NCBI GenBank assembly: GCA_039925145.1
Contig: JBDSZL010000039.1
Coordinates: 7,744-71,743 of the forward strand
Origin: JBDSZL01 sp039925145
Lineage (GTDB): Bacteria; Acidobacteriota; Vicinamibacteria; Vicinamibacterales; SCN-69-37
Length of the DNA: 64,000 nt
Reading direction: 5' to 3'
This document shows, piece by piece, positions 16,847-25,736 of this stretch; the first letter of the stretch is position 1; each line of letters opens with the position of its first letter. Both the position numbers and the translations under genes were made by a program. The notes below the pieces were generated by a model. It saw only the letters and a list, made by a program, of their open reading frames with translations. It was not told the origin of the DNA and did no database searches.

Positions 16847-17998
16847 CTAGAGGCCCGCGTCCTTCTTCAGAGCCTCGGCCTTGTCCACCCGTTCCCAGGT
16901 GAACTCGGGTTCGCTGCGGCCGAAATGTCCGAACGCCGCGGTCTTGCGATAGATCGGGCGGCGCAGGTTCAGCGACTCGATAATGCCCTGCGGCGTCAGC
17001 TTGAAGTGCGCACGTACGAGCTCGGTCATCTTCTCGTCTGGAATCTGTCCCGTGCCGTCGGTGTCGATCAACACCGAGACGGGATCGGCCACGCCAATGG
17101 CATACGCGAGCTGGACGAGCGCCCGACTTGCCAGTCCGGCCGCGACGACGTTCTTGGCGATATGGCGCGCCATGTAGCACGCGGAGCGGTCCACTTTCGT
17201 CGGGTCCTTCCCGGAGAACGCACCGCCGCCATGGGGTGCGTATCCGCCGTAGGTATCCACGATGATCTTGCGGCCGGTGACGCCCGCATCGCCGTGCGGA
17301 CCACCGGTGACGAACCGTCCCGTCGGATTCACGTAGATCTTCGTCTTCGCGTCCATCATCTCCGCCGGGATGATGGTGCTGATGATGCGATCGATCAGAT
17401 CCTTGCGGATGGTTTCCTGCGTCGACTCGGGACTGTGCTGCGTCGAGAGCACGATGGCGTCGACGCGAACCGGCCGGTCGCCGTCATATTCCACCGTGAC
17501 CTGGGACTTGCCGTCGGGTCGCAGGTAATCGACCGCGCCCGAACGTCGCAGCTCCGAGAGGCCGCGGACGAGCCGATGGGCCAGCATGATCGGCAACGGC
17601 ATCAGCTCGGGCGTCTCGCGGCAGGCGAAACCGAACATCAGGCCCTGGTCGCCGGCGCCGCCGGTATCGACACCCTGGCCGATGTCGCGGGATTGCTCGT
17701 GGATCGCGGACAGCACCGAACAGGTCTCGGCGTCGTAACCGTATTTCGCGCGGGTGTAACCCACGTCACGGATCACGTCGCGGACAATCTTCTGGTAATC
17801 GACAGATCCGCTCGTCGTGATCTCGCCGGCCACGATGGCCAGCCCCGTGGTGACGAGCGTTTCGCAGGCAACACGTGCGATCGGGTCCTGCGCGAGAATC
17901 GCGTCGAGGATGCCGTCGGAAATCTGGTCGGCAATCTTGTCGGGGTGACCTTCGGTGACGGACTCGGACGTGAACAGATGGCGGCCGATACGGCCCAT
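16847..17998 (-). CDS. metK: S-adenosylmethionine synthase
   Basis: Makes S-adenosylmethionine from methionine and ATP in the cytoplasm. ATG 17998 is chosen over ATG 18013 because AAGGAG lies 6 bases before it. The product is 383 residues, the usual length. Signatures are LFTSESVTEGHPDKIADQIS, DTGGAGDQGLMFG, GPHGDAGVTGRKIIVDTYGG and GGGAFSGKDPTKVDRSACY. The upstream gap to xerD is short and shows no SAM riboswitch fold. Lies in an xerD-metK-PHP run. Confidence 0.97.
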   Translation of the reverse strand: MGRIGRHLFTSESVTEGHPDKIADQISDGILDAILAQDPIARVACETLVTTGLAIVAGEITTSGSVDYQKIVRDVIRDVGYTRAKYGYDAETCSVLSAIHEQSRDIGQGVDTGGAGDQGLMFGFACRETPELMPLPIMLAHRLVRGLSELRRSGAVDYLRPDGKSQVTVEYDGDRPVRVDAIVLSTQHSPESTQETIRKDLIDRIISTIIPAEMMDAKTKIYVNPTGRFVTGGPHGDAGVTGRKIIVDTYGGYAPHGGGAFSGKDPTKVDRSACYMARHIAKNVVAAGLASRALVQLAYAIGVADPVSVLIDTDGTGQIPDEKMTELVRAHFKLTPQGIIESLNLRRPIYRKTAAFGHFGRSEPEFTWERVDKAEALKKDAGL

Positions 17999-18084
17999 GG
18001 GCGACTCCTTCATCGACAGCTTGTTGACGGCCTGCCGAACAGCTAACGCTAACAGAGCCGTCCAGACGGGTCAATCCGCCGAAC

Positions 18085-19005
18085 TCAGCGCCGTGGATGA
18101 TACGCGTCGTACACGTGCCGCAGCCGGGCTTCGAGCACGTGGGTGTAGATCTGCGTGGTCGACAGATCGGCGTGGCCGAGCATGGCCTGGATGGACCGCA
18201 GATCGGCACCACGCTCGAGCAGGTGCGTCGCAAACGAGTGCCGGAGCACGTGCGGGCTCAAGTGCGCCCGAATGCCGGCCGTTCGTCCGTGCGTCTTCAG
18301 CAGCTTCCAGAACCCCACGCGGCTGAGCGGGCTCGATCCTCGTCCACTGACGAACAGCCACGGGCTCTCGCGGCGTCGAAGCAGCGCCGGCCTTCCCGTG
18401 CTGAGGTAAAGGTTTACCCGTTCGATGGCCTGTGCGCCGAGCGGCACGATGCGCTGCTTGTTGCCCTTGCCGACGCACTGCAGGTAGCCCTGATCGGCGC
18501 GAATGTCGGTGATCCGCAGCCCGACCAGTTCTGACACCCGGAGACCTGTGGCGTACAGCACTTCGAGCAGCGCGCGGTCTCGAAGCCCGCGTGGCGTCGA
18601 GACGTCTGGAGCCGCCAGCAGGGCGTCGACATCCGTGAGTGACAGAAACCGAGGCAGCCCCGCGAGCATGCGAGGTGGATGGAGGTCGTCGGCGGGATTC
18701 GCCGCGACGGCTCCGATCAGACGCTGATAGCGGAAGAAGCTGCGCACGGCCGCGACGAGCCGTGCTGTTGACGTCGGCGACAGTCCCGCAGCCATGGCGT
18801 CGCGCACGAAGGCTTCGAGATCGGGCCGCGAGAGCGAGTGCAGCGGCACCGATTGCTTCTGGGCGAATCGCGCGAGCCGGCCGAGATCGCGCCCATACGC
18901 CGCGAGCGTGTTCGGTGACATCCGGCGCTCGACCTCGAGGTGGCGCAGGAACCCGTCGACGGCCGGTTCGGGGGCGGCGGGGGGCGACTGCGAGCGTGAC
19001 GTCAC
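18085..19005 (-). CDS. xerD: Tyrosine recombinase XerD
   Basis: Site-specific recombinase that resolves chromosome dimers at dif. GTG 19005 is chosen because GGAGG lies just upstream and it gives a 306-residue protein. It has an N-terminal SAM-like core-binding domain (FLRHLEVERRMSPNTLAAYG) and a C-terminal catalytic domain with Arg in YATGLRVSELVGL, Lys in VGKGNKQRIVPLG, His and Arg in LSPHVLRHSFATHLL, His in MLGHADLSTTQIYTHV, and the nucleophile Tyr in that last motif. XerC is the alternative, but the sequence looks closer to XerD. Confidence 0.93.
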   Translation of the reverse strand: MTSRSQSPPAAPEPAVDGFLRHLEVERRMSPNTLAAYGRDLGRLARFAQKQSVPLHSLSRPDLEAFVRDAMAAGLSPTSTARLVAAVRSFFRYQRLIGAVAANPADDLHPPRMLAGLPRFLSLTDVDALLAAPDVSTPRGLRDRALLEVLYATGLRVSELVGLRITDIRADQGYLQCVGKGNKQRIVPLGAQAIERVNLYLSTGRPALLRRRESPWLFVSGRGSSPLSRVGFWKLLKTHGRTAGIRAHLSPHVLRHSFATHLLERGADLRSIQAMLGHADLSTTQIYTHVLEARLRHVYDAYHPRR

Positions 19006-19137
19006 GAGACCTCCATCATCGCAGACCCTCTGGCGGACGAACACGCCGCGCACGTCGTCGCCATCATCCCCAGCCGCCCCGCACATTGCAGTCGCCCCGC
19101 ACAGCGAGTAGGCTTAGGGGGTTCCGCGGTCCGTGGC

Positions 19138-20082
19138 ATGCCGTATCACTCCAAGTGGCAGGATCTTCCCACCGAAGCCATCAACGCAGACACGCTGGGC
19201 ATCGACACGATGCCCGTGCTCGACATCATTGACCTGATCGGCCTCGAAGACCGCAAGGTCGTCTCCGCCGTACACAAAGAGCGCGAACGCATCGCCCACG
19301 GCGTCGAGATCGTCGTCAACGCCCTGAAGAAGGGCGGCAGGATCTTCCTGGTTGGGGCGGGGACAAGTGGGCGCCTCGGAGTGCTCGAGGCCACCGAGAT
19401 GCCGCCTACGTTCGGGACGTCTCCCAAACTGGTGCAGGCCATCATGGCAGGTGGGCAGGAGGCCGTCTTCCGCACCCGCGAAGGCGTCGAAGACAACTTC
19501 GAGGAGGGCGCCCGCACGATGGGCCGGCTCCGTGTCTCGCGCCGCGATGTCGTCGTGGGCGTCTCGGCCAGCGGGATTACGCAGTTCGTGCGCGGCGCGC
19601 TGACCGGCGCGCGCAACAAGGGCGCGCGTGTCATTTTCATCACGTGCTGGCCCGGCACCGAGTTGCAGAATTTTGTCGACCTGATCATCGCGCCGGCCGT
19701 CGGACCAGAGGTGATCGCCGGGTCGACGCGTCTGAAGGCGGGCACCGCGACCAAGATGGTGCTCAACATGCTGACCACCATCTCCATGATTCGCGTCGGC
19801 AAGACGTACGGCAATCTGATGGTGGACGTGCAGACCGGCTCCGAAAAACTCAAGGACCGCGCCAAACGTATCGTCGGCCTCGTGACCGGCGCCGAGCACG
19901 AGGAGGCCGCCGCGCTCCTGAAACGCGCCAAGTGGAATGTGAAGGCGGCCATTGTGATGAAGAAGGCCGGCCTGACGTACGTGCAGGCGCAGAAACGACT
20001 CCGCGAGTCCGACCACTCCATGCGTGTCGCACTCGGCGAGGATCTGGCCCCGACGCTGCGTGACCTGCTCGATAAGCACTGA
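19138..20082 (+). CDS. murQ: N-acetylmuramic acid 6-phosphate etherase
   Basis: Cleaves the lactyl ether of MurNAc-6-phosphate to give GlcNAc-6-phosphate and lactate in cell-wall recycling. The 314-residue product shows TEAINADTLGIDTMPVLDII, the SIS-domain sugar-phosphate loop VGAGTSGRLGVLEATEMPPT and the family motif GSTRLKAGTATKMVLNMLTT. Its C-terminal helix bundle is complete. It is followed after one base by a serine hydrolase, so the two are probably co-translated. Divergent from xerD. Confidence 0.96.
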   Translation: MPYHSKWQDLPTEAINADTLGIDTMPVLDIIDLIGLEDRKVVSAVHKERERIAHGVEIVVNALKKGGRIFLVGAGTSGRLGVLEATEMPPTFGTSPKLVQAIMAGGQEAVFRTREGVEDNFEEGARTMGRLRVSRRDVVVGVSASGITQFVRGALTGARNKGARVIFITCWPGTELQNFVDLIIAPAVGPEVIAGSTRLKAGTATKMVLNMLTTISMIRVGKTYGNLMVDVQTGSEKLKDRAKRIVGLVTGAEHEEAAALLKRAKWNVKAAIVMKKAGLTYVQAQKRLRESDHSMRVALGEDLAPTLRDLLDKH

Positions 20083-20083
20083 G

Positions 20084-21133
20084 ATGGACTTCCCCACCAC
20101 CCGCGCCGCGATCGACGCGGCACTGGCCGCCGGCGCGTTTCCGGCCGTCGCCGTCGAGGTGGGGCGCAGTGATGGGCCGGTCTGGACATACGCATCCGGC
20201 GTCCTGGGCCCAGACCCCACATCGCCCGCCACAACAGCGACGATCTTCGATCTCGCGTCGTTGACGAAAGTGATGGCGACGGCTTCGCTGTTGATGCAGC
20301 ACCTGGCGCGGGGCCGCGTGACGCTCGACACGCCCGTGAGCCGGCTGCTCGAGGGGTGGAACACGCAGGGGCGTGAGCTGGTGCAGCTGCGTCACTTGCT
20401 CGACCACTCATCAGGGTTGCCGGCACATGCCCGGTTCTGGGAGCGGATGGCCGGTCGTCCCGCCTATGAGACGGCGATCGGCTCGCTGCCGCTCACGGCG
20501 GACGCAGGCACGGTCTCGACCTATTCGGATCCTGGTTTCATCCTTCTCGGTTTCATCCTCGAGGAGTTGGGCTCGGCCACGATCCAGGAGCAGTTCTCGA
20601 CGTTCGCATCGGCATGGAGTGTCGGCGAGCTCCTGTTCAAGCCGCCGTACGAGTGGCGCAGCCGGATTGCGGCGACCGAAGTCGACCCCTGGCGCGGACG
20701 GTTGCTGCGTGGCGAAGTGCACGACGAGAATGCCGCTGCCCTTGGGAGTGTCGCCGGACACGCGGGACTGTTCGGCAGCGTCGCGGGCGTCGGCGGCTTT
20801 GCGCAGTTGGTGCTGCGAACGTTTCGAAAGGTGACTCCGCTCGGCCGACCGGAGCTCATGCAGACCTTCGCGACCCGGACCGGCGTGCCTGGCAGTTCAC
20901 GAGCCTTGGCGTGGGACACCATGCTGCCCACTTCGTCGTGCGGCACGCGCCTCTCTGCCACTTCCATTGGCCACACCGGATTCACCGGCACCTCGCTCTG
21001 GATTGATCCCGATCGCGACCTGTACGTCGTGCTGCTGACCAACCGCGTGCACCCGTCGCGCAGCAACGATCGAATCGTGCGCGTGCGCCCGCAGGTGCAC
21101 GACGCGGTCATTCACGATCTCGAAGGAAAGTAA
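20084..21133 (+). CDS. Beta-lactamase-fold serine hydrolase, possible muropeptide amidase
   Basis: Serine hydrolase of the class C beta-lactamase/penicillin-binding fold. The frame is open into murQ, but ATG 20084 is one base after the murQ stop and starts a normal 349-residue protein. The catalytic SxxK is in FDLASLTKVMAT, the second motif is YSD in STYSDPGF rather than YxN, and the third is HTG in GHTGFTGTS. No signal peptide is visible, so it is probably cytoplasmic. The Bacillus murQ operon contains an amidase (AmiE) of this fold that strips peptides from MurNAc; coupling to murQ suggests the same role here (inference). Confidence 0.88.
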   Translation: MDFPTTRAAIDAALAAGAFPAVAVEVGRSDGPVWTYASGVLGPDPTSPATTATIFDLASLTKVMATASLLMQHLARGRVTLDTPVSRLLEGWNTQGRELVQLRHLLDHSSGLPAHARFWERMAGRPAYETAIGSLPLTADAGTVSTYSDPGFILLGFILEELGSATIQEQFSTFASAWSVGELLFKPPYEWRSRIAATEVDPWRGRLLRGEVHDENAAALGSVAGHAGLFGSVAGVGGFAQLVLRTFRKVTPLGRPELMQTFATRTGVPGSSRALAWDTMLPTSSCGTRLSATSIGHTGFTGTSLWIDPDRDLYVVLLTNRVHPSRSNDRIVRVRPQVHDAVIHDLEGK

Positions 21134-21134
21134 C

Positions 21135-21842
21135 CTAGCGCGCGCCGCCGAATCCCGGAGCCGCGCCGCGGACGCCACCGGCAGGTGGCCCTGGCGCCCC
21201 TGTGCCCGGACCCCCACGCGCCGGTCCAGTGCCAGTGCCGGCGCCTCCCCGTCCGGCGCCGCCGCGCTGGCCAGCCCCCCCATTGCTGCCGCCGATGCCG
21301 GGTGGGGTGGCCGCTCCCCCGCGGCCGACACCGGGCTGTCCTTGCCGGCCCCCTGCTCCCGCCCCGATGCCCGCCGCGTTCGCTCCCGACTTCAGGGCCT
21401 CGGCGGCCCAATCGAACGGAAATTGGGAATACGATTGCTGGTTCTTGTAAACCACAATCGAGGTCTCGTTGCTGGTGCTTCGCACGCCCGTGAGCCCCGC
21501 CACGCCCGCGCCACCCACGGCGCCCGCCCCGCCAAGGGGCAGAAACTCCTTGCCGGTGATGGGATCTTTGTATTTCTTGCGCAGGTAATGCTGCGAGACC
21601 AGGATGTCGATCGTGGGCGGCGAAGCCTGGTTGTTCTTCTGGCGGTACAGGTAGATGGCGCGCGCGTACTGCTCGCCTCTGAAGATCAGCTCTGCTTCGT
21701 TCTCGCGGACGACCTGCTGCCGCCACGCGGGCAGCGCCGCGCCCATCCAGACCGCAGACACGGCCATCGCAATCAGCAGCGCCACCATGATGTAGCCCTG
21801 CTCGGTCTGCGTGTGGGCGCTCGCGCGGTCAGAAGTCCGCAT
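21135..21842 (-). CDS. Type II secretion pseudopilin lacking Glu5, with Gly-rich tail
   Basis: Filament subunit or tip protein of the secretion machine. ATG 21842 overlaps the upstream pseudopilin by 14 bases. A prepilin cleavage site is visible (TEQG then YIMVALLIAMAVS), but the residue at +5 is Ala, not the Glu usual in pseudopilins; among T2SS subunits this is a feature of the tip protein GspK. After the helix come the HYLRKKYKDPITGKEF motif shared with its neighbours and a 75-residue low-complexity tail of Gly, Ala, Pro and Arg to the C-terminus. Last gene of the operon; its stop is one base from that of the convergent hydrolase. Confidence 0.85.
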   Translation of the reverse strand: MRTSDRASAHTQTEQGYIMVALLIAMAVSAVWMGAALPAWRQQVVRENEAELIFRGEQYARAIYLYRQKNNQASPPTIDILVSQHYLRKKYKDPITGKEFLPLGGAGAVGGAGVAGLTGVRSTSNETSIVVYKNQQSYSQFPFDWAAEALKSGANAAGIGAGAGGRQGQPGVGRGGAATPPGIGGSNGGAGQRGGAGRGGAGTGTGPARGGPGTGAPGPPAGGVRGAAPGFGGAR

Positions 21843-22242
21843 AGCGACTGCCGTCGATGGCGACGTCGTTTGATCCACTCTTCACGTTATAGATGCCGGT
21901 CGTGGTCGACACGGTGCCTGGCTCGGAGTCGGCGGCCACCGTCTGCCACGTATCGGTCGCGTTCGTGATGGGGTCTTTGGGCACGGTGCGGAGGTAGTGT
22001 TCGGACACCAGAACATCGAGTGACTCTGGATACTTCGCCTTGTCGGCGTAGTACTGGTCGATGGCGTCACGCATCAGATAGAGATCGCTGCGCAGCGCCG
22101 CTTCCTTCGCCAGCACGATGGAGTTGCGATACTGCGTCAGTGCAAGCGACGACAGGATCATGATCAGCGAGAGGACGACAAGCATCTCGATGAGCGTCCA
22201 GCCGCTCTCGCCGCGCCGCGTGCGAATGTCTATGTCGCGCAT
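21829..22242 (-). CDS. Type II secretion pseudopilin, GspG-like
   Basis: Major-pseudopilin-type subunit, 137 residues. The leader MRDIDIRTRRGESG is followed by WTLIEMLVVLSLIMILSSL with Glu at +5 after the cleavage Gly14. The C-terminal half has the GspG pattern: IDQYYADKAKYPESLDVLVS, then YLRTVPKDPITNATDTW, then a short calcium-site-like ending. It is the best GspG candidate of the three. It is 12 bases after the preceding pseudopilin and overlaps the next gene. Confidence 0.88.
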   Translation of the reverse strand: MRDIDIRTRRGESGWTLIEMLVVLSLIMILSSLALTQYRNSIVLAKEAALRSDLYLMRDAIDQYYADKAKYPESLDVLVSEHYLRTVPKDPITNATDTWQTVAADSEPGTVSTTTGIYNVKSGSNDVAIDGSRYADF

Positions 22243-22254
22243 CAGAGCCTCGTT

Positions 22255-22737
22255 CTACCAGTCGCGGTATTTGGTGCCGTCGAGCCCCTTGCCGGGGGCC
22301 TTGGAGTAGATGTCGTACACGCTTTGACCGCCCCACGCGGTGGACTCGGGTGTGTCGGTGTAGCCACGCAGCCCCCAGTCGGGTTTACCCGTAAGGGGAT
22401 CGAGGGGGATTCGTCGAAGGAACTTCTTCTTTCGACCCGTCGGGTCGTTCGCGAAAGGCACGCCTTCGACCAGCACATCGAGACTGGGTGGATAGTTCTC
22501 GTTGCCGATGTTGACGCCGATCGTGGAGATTCGCTGCGCGTCGGCCCAGCGCTTGAAGTCGTCGATCGCGGTACGCACTTCGCGGAGCGTGCGGTGCAGT
22601 TCGGTTTCCTTCTGGCGGCGAATCGACACGCGTGCAATCGGCAGCGCAGCCGAGGCGAGCACCATCATCACGGCTGTCGCGATGATGAGCTCGATGAAGG
22701 TGTACCCCGGAGACGACTTATTGAACCAGCGAGCCAC
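22255..22737 (-). CDS. Type II secretion pseudopilin
   Basis: Filament subunit of 160 residues. The prepilin site is SSPG then YTFIELIIATAVMMVLAS, with Glu at +5. The rest contains the helix RQKETELHRTLREVRTAIDD and the YPPSLDVLVEG and LRRIPLDPLTGKPDWGLRGY motifs shared by the three pseudopilins here. It could act as GspG- or GspH/I-type; sequence alone does not settle which. 27 bases after the secretin gene. Confidence 0.87.
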   Translation of the reverse strand: MARWFNKSSPGYTFIELIIATAVMMVLASAALPIARVSIRRQKETELHRTLREVRTAIDDFKRWADAQRISTIGVNIGNENYPPSLDVLVEGVPFANDPTGRKKKFLRRIPLDPLTGKPDWGLRGYTDTPESTAWGGQSVYDIYSKAPGKGLDGTKYRDW

Positions 22738-22764
22738 TGCTCCCGCCCTCTCCTGCGACCGAAT

Positions 22765-25140
22765 TTACCGGACCACCACGCGTGCCGGTGTGAACTGCAA
22801 CGGAATGGTCTGCCCTGTGGTTGTCGTCGCCACGCCTGAAATGGTGACGTCCGAGGTGCCGGGCATGCCCGACATGAACGAGATCGCGCCGAGGACGCCA
22901 GTGCCCGACGCCCCGGCCTGGGACGGCGGACGCGAAAACGCCATATCGATGCGTCCAGCCGCCGCATTGACGGCGGGCACGAACGTCGGGCTGATCCCGC
23001 CCTGCATCATGAACGACCCCTGCCCCACCTGCGGTGACGTCATCACTGCCGGGTTGTAGGTGATGGTCAGGGACACCGTCGCGACATTCGACACGTCTGC
23101 AATTTGAATCGGCATCGTGTACGGACCGCCGCCGGCCGGCACCGCGCCGTCCGGGCCGACCGCCGGTGCTGTGATGCTCACGCGGCCCCCCGTTCTGGCG
23201 GCTGCCGGCGCCGACGCATCGCCCCCCACAGCCTGAATCGCGACAACGCCAGGCGATCGAGCGGGCGTGGCCGCTGATGGTGTACCTGCGTCACCGGGCG
23301 TGGCCGGCGACTGCACCACACCGCTCGGCGCGCCGGCCGACGCCAACCCACCCGGAGGCGGCGCCACAGTGACGCTGGACAGCGCCTCTGGCGAGATCAG
23401 CTGCGGCATGCCCGTGCCGATGTTCGTGCCGGTGCCGACAAAGCGCGGCCTCAAGTCGGCCGCCGAGATGTCGTGGCCGCGCACGATGTGCGCGGTGATG
23501 ATCATCACGATTTCGGTCTGGTCCACCTGTCGATCGCTGTTGCCGAAAATCGTATTCAGCACCGGCAGCTTGCTCAAACCCGGCAGCGATCGAATGGTCT
23601 TGCGGTCGTCGTCTCGCAATAACCCGGCGATGAGCGTCGACTCGCCGTCACGCAGGCCGAGCGCCGTCTGCGCCGTACGACTGACGATCGTCGGAAACGA
23701 CTGCCCGCCGACATCGAGGAAGGCGCCGAGGCCGCTCTTCTCGAGCGTCAGCGCCTCGAGCACGATCTCGTCCTGATAGGTCACGCGGGGTGTGAACAGC
23801 AGGTTGACACCCACGGCCTGATACGCCACCTGCGTCGTCGGCACGTTCGCGATGCCCCCGGCAGCGGAGGAATTGAACACCGTCTGCGGGATCGGCACGT
23901 TGTCGCCCAGGCGCAGCTGAATCTGCGTGCCCGCCCGACCGCGCGTCTCCGGTCGTGCCAGTACCTTGGTGTTGCTGTTGGACTCGAGCAGCTTGATCAG
24001 CGCAGTCGGCGATGTCAGGAAGATATCTCCGGCGCCCGGCCCTGGCTTCAGCGAATTGAGGCTGAATGGGGGTGGCGTGGCGGGAGGAAAGGTGCCTCCC
24101 GTGTTGGGCGGCACCACTTCGGGCGACAGCGTGAACCCGAGCGCCCACTGACTGAGATCGAGTCCGAGCTGGCGCACGAAACTGCGATCCACTTCCAGGA
24201 TCTCGCCCTGGATGAATACCTCGGGCACCGGCTTGTCGTTGGCTTTGACGAAGCTCTCGATCACCTCGAGGACCGGAGCCGTCGCCCGAACCGTCAGTGT
24301 GTTCGCCGTCTTGTTCTGCGTGAACAAGGGGCGACTCGCCAGATTGGACGTACCAAACAGGAGCTGGAGCTGAGTCTGCAGTTCCTCGGGCAGCGCGTTC
24401 GATAAATAGAACGTCTGCAGATATTGCTCCTCGAACCTTTGACGGTTCGGGATCGTGTCCGCATACACCAGGATCGTCTTCGGGTTGACCACCTTATAGG
24501 TGAGCGTGAAGGCCTGCATGATCTGCAGCAGCACCTCCTCGACGGGCGTGTCCGGGAGGTCGAGACTGTAAGGCTTGCTCAGGGCTGAATCGGCGCTGGG
24601 ATCGTATGTGATGTTCAACCCGGTCACGGCGGTGATCGTCCGCAGGAGATCGCGTACCGCGATGTTCTGGTAGTGCATCTCCACCTTCGCGCGCGGGTCC
24701 AGGCGCGGAATGGGTGACGTCTGCTGCGCCTGCTGGCGAAGCACGTCGATGCGAGCCGGAGGACGGTTGGCCTCGGCCGCCGACCGGAGTCGCCGTTCGA
24801 TGTCGTTCGCCTTGGTTGTGGCCAGCGATGCGGTGGGATCGAGATCGGCTGCCAGCCGGTACTCGGCCATCGCTCCCGAGAGCTGATCCTGTGCCTCGAG
24901 ATCGCGGGCGCGCTTGATGTGCGCCGCCGCGGCGGCCTGGATGGCGCGCTGCAGTCGAATTTTCACCTCGACCCGTCGTGGATCGCGACCGACCGCCTCG
25001 CGGTAGTACGCCACTGCCTCGTCCCAGTCGCCGCGACTGGCCGCCGAATCGGCGTGCCTGACGGCGCGGCCTGTCGCACAACCAGCCGCCAGCGTGAGAA
25101 TCAGAGCCGGGGCGATGAGCCGCAGCATTCGATGTGACAC
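22765..25140 (-). CDS. Secretin (GspD/PilQ-type) lipoprotein with C-terminal cohesin-like domain
   Basis: Outer-membrane channel of the secretion machine. The signal ends in lipobox LAAGC. It is followed by tetratricopeptide repeats (about 20-110), a short secretin N0/STN domain (MHYQNIAVRDLLRTITAVTG), an N1 domain (VFIQGEILEVDRSFVRQLGL) and the secretin pore core with VTYQDEIVLEALTLEKSGLG and LPGLSKLPVLNTIFGNS. A Pro/Ala/Gly linker leads to a C-terminal beta-sandwich (about 690-790, VATVSLTITYNPAVMTSP) that looks like a cohesin domain. GTG 25140 is preferred (GAGG 7 bases upstream, normal signal peptide); ATG 25182, overlapping the preceding stop, is the alternative. Confidence 0.92.
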   Translation of the reverse strand: MSHRMLRLIAPALILTLAAGCATGRAVRHADSAASRGDWDEAVAYYREAVGRDPRRVEVKIRLQRAIQAAAAAHIKRARDLEAQDQLSGAMAEYRLAADLDPTASLATTKANDIERRLRSAAEANRPPARIDVLRQQAQQTSPIPRLDPRAKVEMHYQNIAVRDLLRTITAVTGLNITYDPSADSALSKPYSLDLPDTPVEEVLLQIMQAFTLTYKVVNPKTILVYADTIPNRQRFEEQYLQTFYLSNALPEELQTQLQLLFGTSNLASRPLFTQNKTANTLTVRATAPVLEVIESFVKANDKPVPEVFIQGEILEVDRSFVRQLGLDLSQWALGFTLSPEVVPPNTGGTFPPATPPPFSLNSLKPGPGAGDIFLTSPTALIKLLESNSNTKVLARPETRGRAGTQIQLRLGDNVPIPQTVFNSSAAGGIANVPTTQVAYQAVGVNLLFTPRVTYQDEIVLEALTLEKSGLGAFLDVGGQSFPTIVSRTAQTALGLRDGESTLIAGLLRDDDRKTIRSLPGLSKLPVLNTIFGNSDRQVDQTEIVMIITAHIVRGHDISAADLRPRFVGTGTNIGTGMPQLISPEALSSVTVAPPPGGLASAGAPSGVVQSPATPGDAGTPSAATPARSPGVVAIQAVGGDASAPAAARTGGRVSITAPAVGPDGAVPAGGGPYTMPIQIADVSNVATVSLTITYNPAVMTSPQVGQGSFMMQGGISPTFVPAVNAAAGRIDMAFSRPPSQAGASGTGVLGAISFMSGMPGTSDVTISGVATTTTGQTIPLQFTPARVVVR

Positions 25141-25178
25141 TCGAGTACCTCGTTGTTCGTCTGTCAGCAGGTGCACGC

Positions 25179-25736
25179 TCACCCACCCAGCGGGATCGTT
25201 CGCGATCCAGATCCGTCTACGTACGACACCACGACCGACTGCTGCCCGATCTTGACGATCCGATATCGGCCATCCACGATATCGCCCTCGAACGCCTGGT
25301 ATAACGCGGTGCTCGCGGGGTCCTTGAGCGTGACCATCGGTCGGCCGCTGCCGCTCGCCGTCGTGATGCCGGCGAGTTTCAAGGCGATGGGTGGTGGCCC
25401 GGCGGGCAGGCTCGGCACCACAGGTGCGATAGGCATCGGCGGCGGCAGTGCCACAGGCCGCGGTGGCGGCGGCGGCGCCGGACGCGTGCCGTAGGCGAAG
25501 GGGCTGCGGCCGACCTCCGCACCAACAGCCGCAACATCCAGCGCGGCCAGCTTCACCGGCTCCGGCAGCGGCAACGCGACGGTGGCCGGCGTCGCAGTCA
25601 CAGGATTGGACGTTGTGGCCGCCGTCCCGGCCGGAGCTCGCTGATACCAGAAGAACATGCCGACCGCGACGATGAGCAGGAGGAGCAGAATGCCCTGCCG
25701 GTTCCGGTCGTGCGGAGATGACGAGTAGACCTTCAT
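25179..25736 (-). CDS. GspC/PilP-like inner-membrane protein of the secretion operon
   Basis: Likely link between the inner-membrane platform and the secretin. The 185-residue product has one membrane helix (about 15-33, ILLLLLIVAVGMFFWY), a long Pro-rich periplasmic stretch (about 85-115) and a small C-terminal beta domain (LKLAGITTASGSGRPMVTLK, then YRIVKIGQQSVVVSY). This is the layout of PilP and of the GspC HR domain, and the gene sits between the PilO-like and secretin genes. Its ATG overlaps the pilO-like stop by four bases. No strong family motif is present, so the name rests on position and layout. Confidence 0.75.
   Translation of the reverse strand: MKVYSSSPHDRNRQGILLLLLIVAVGMFFWYQRAPAGTAATTSNPVTATPATVALPLPEPVKLAALDVAAVGAEVGRSPFAYGTRPAPPPPPRPVALPPPMPIAPVVPSLPAGPPPIALKLAGITTASGSGRPMVTLKDPASTALYQAFEGDIVDGRYRIVKIGQQSVVVSYVDGSGSRTIPLGG

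Noticed and set aside
16836..17180. N-terminal extension of the PHP protein into metK
   Set aside because: The frame is open, but the residues are Arg/Gly/Ala-rich noise antisense-free in metK's other frame; the membrane anchor after GTG 16835 is the natural N-terminus.
17999..18084. SAM riboswitch before metK
   Set aside because: The gap after xerD is too short and shows no conserved stems; it holds only the ribosome site.
19114..20426. Long minus-strand open frames opposite murQ
   Set aside because: Two overlapping frames of over 400 codons arise from GC-rich codon use opposite a well-supported gene. They show no family motifs or ribosome sites.
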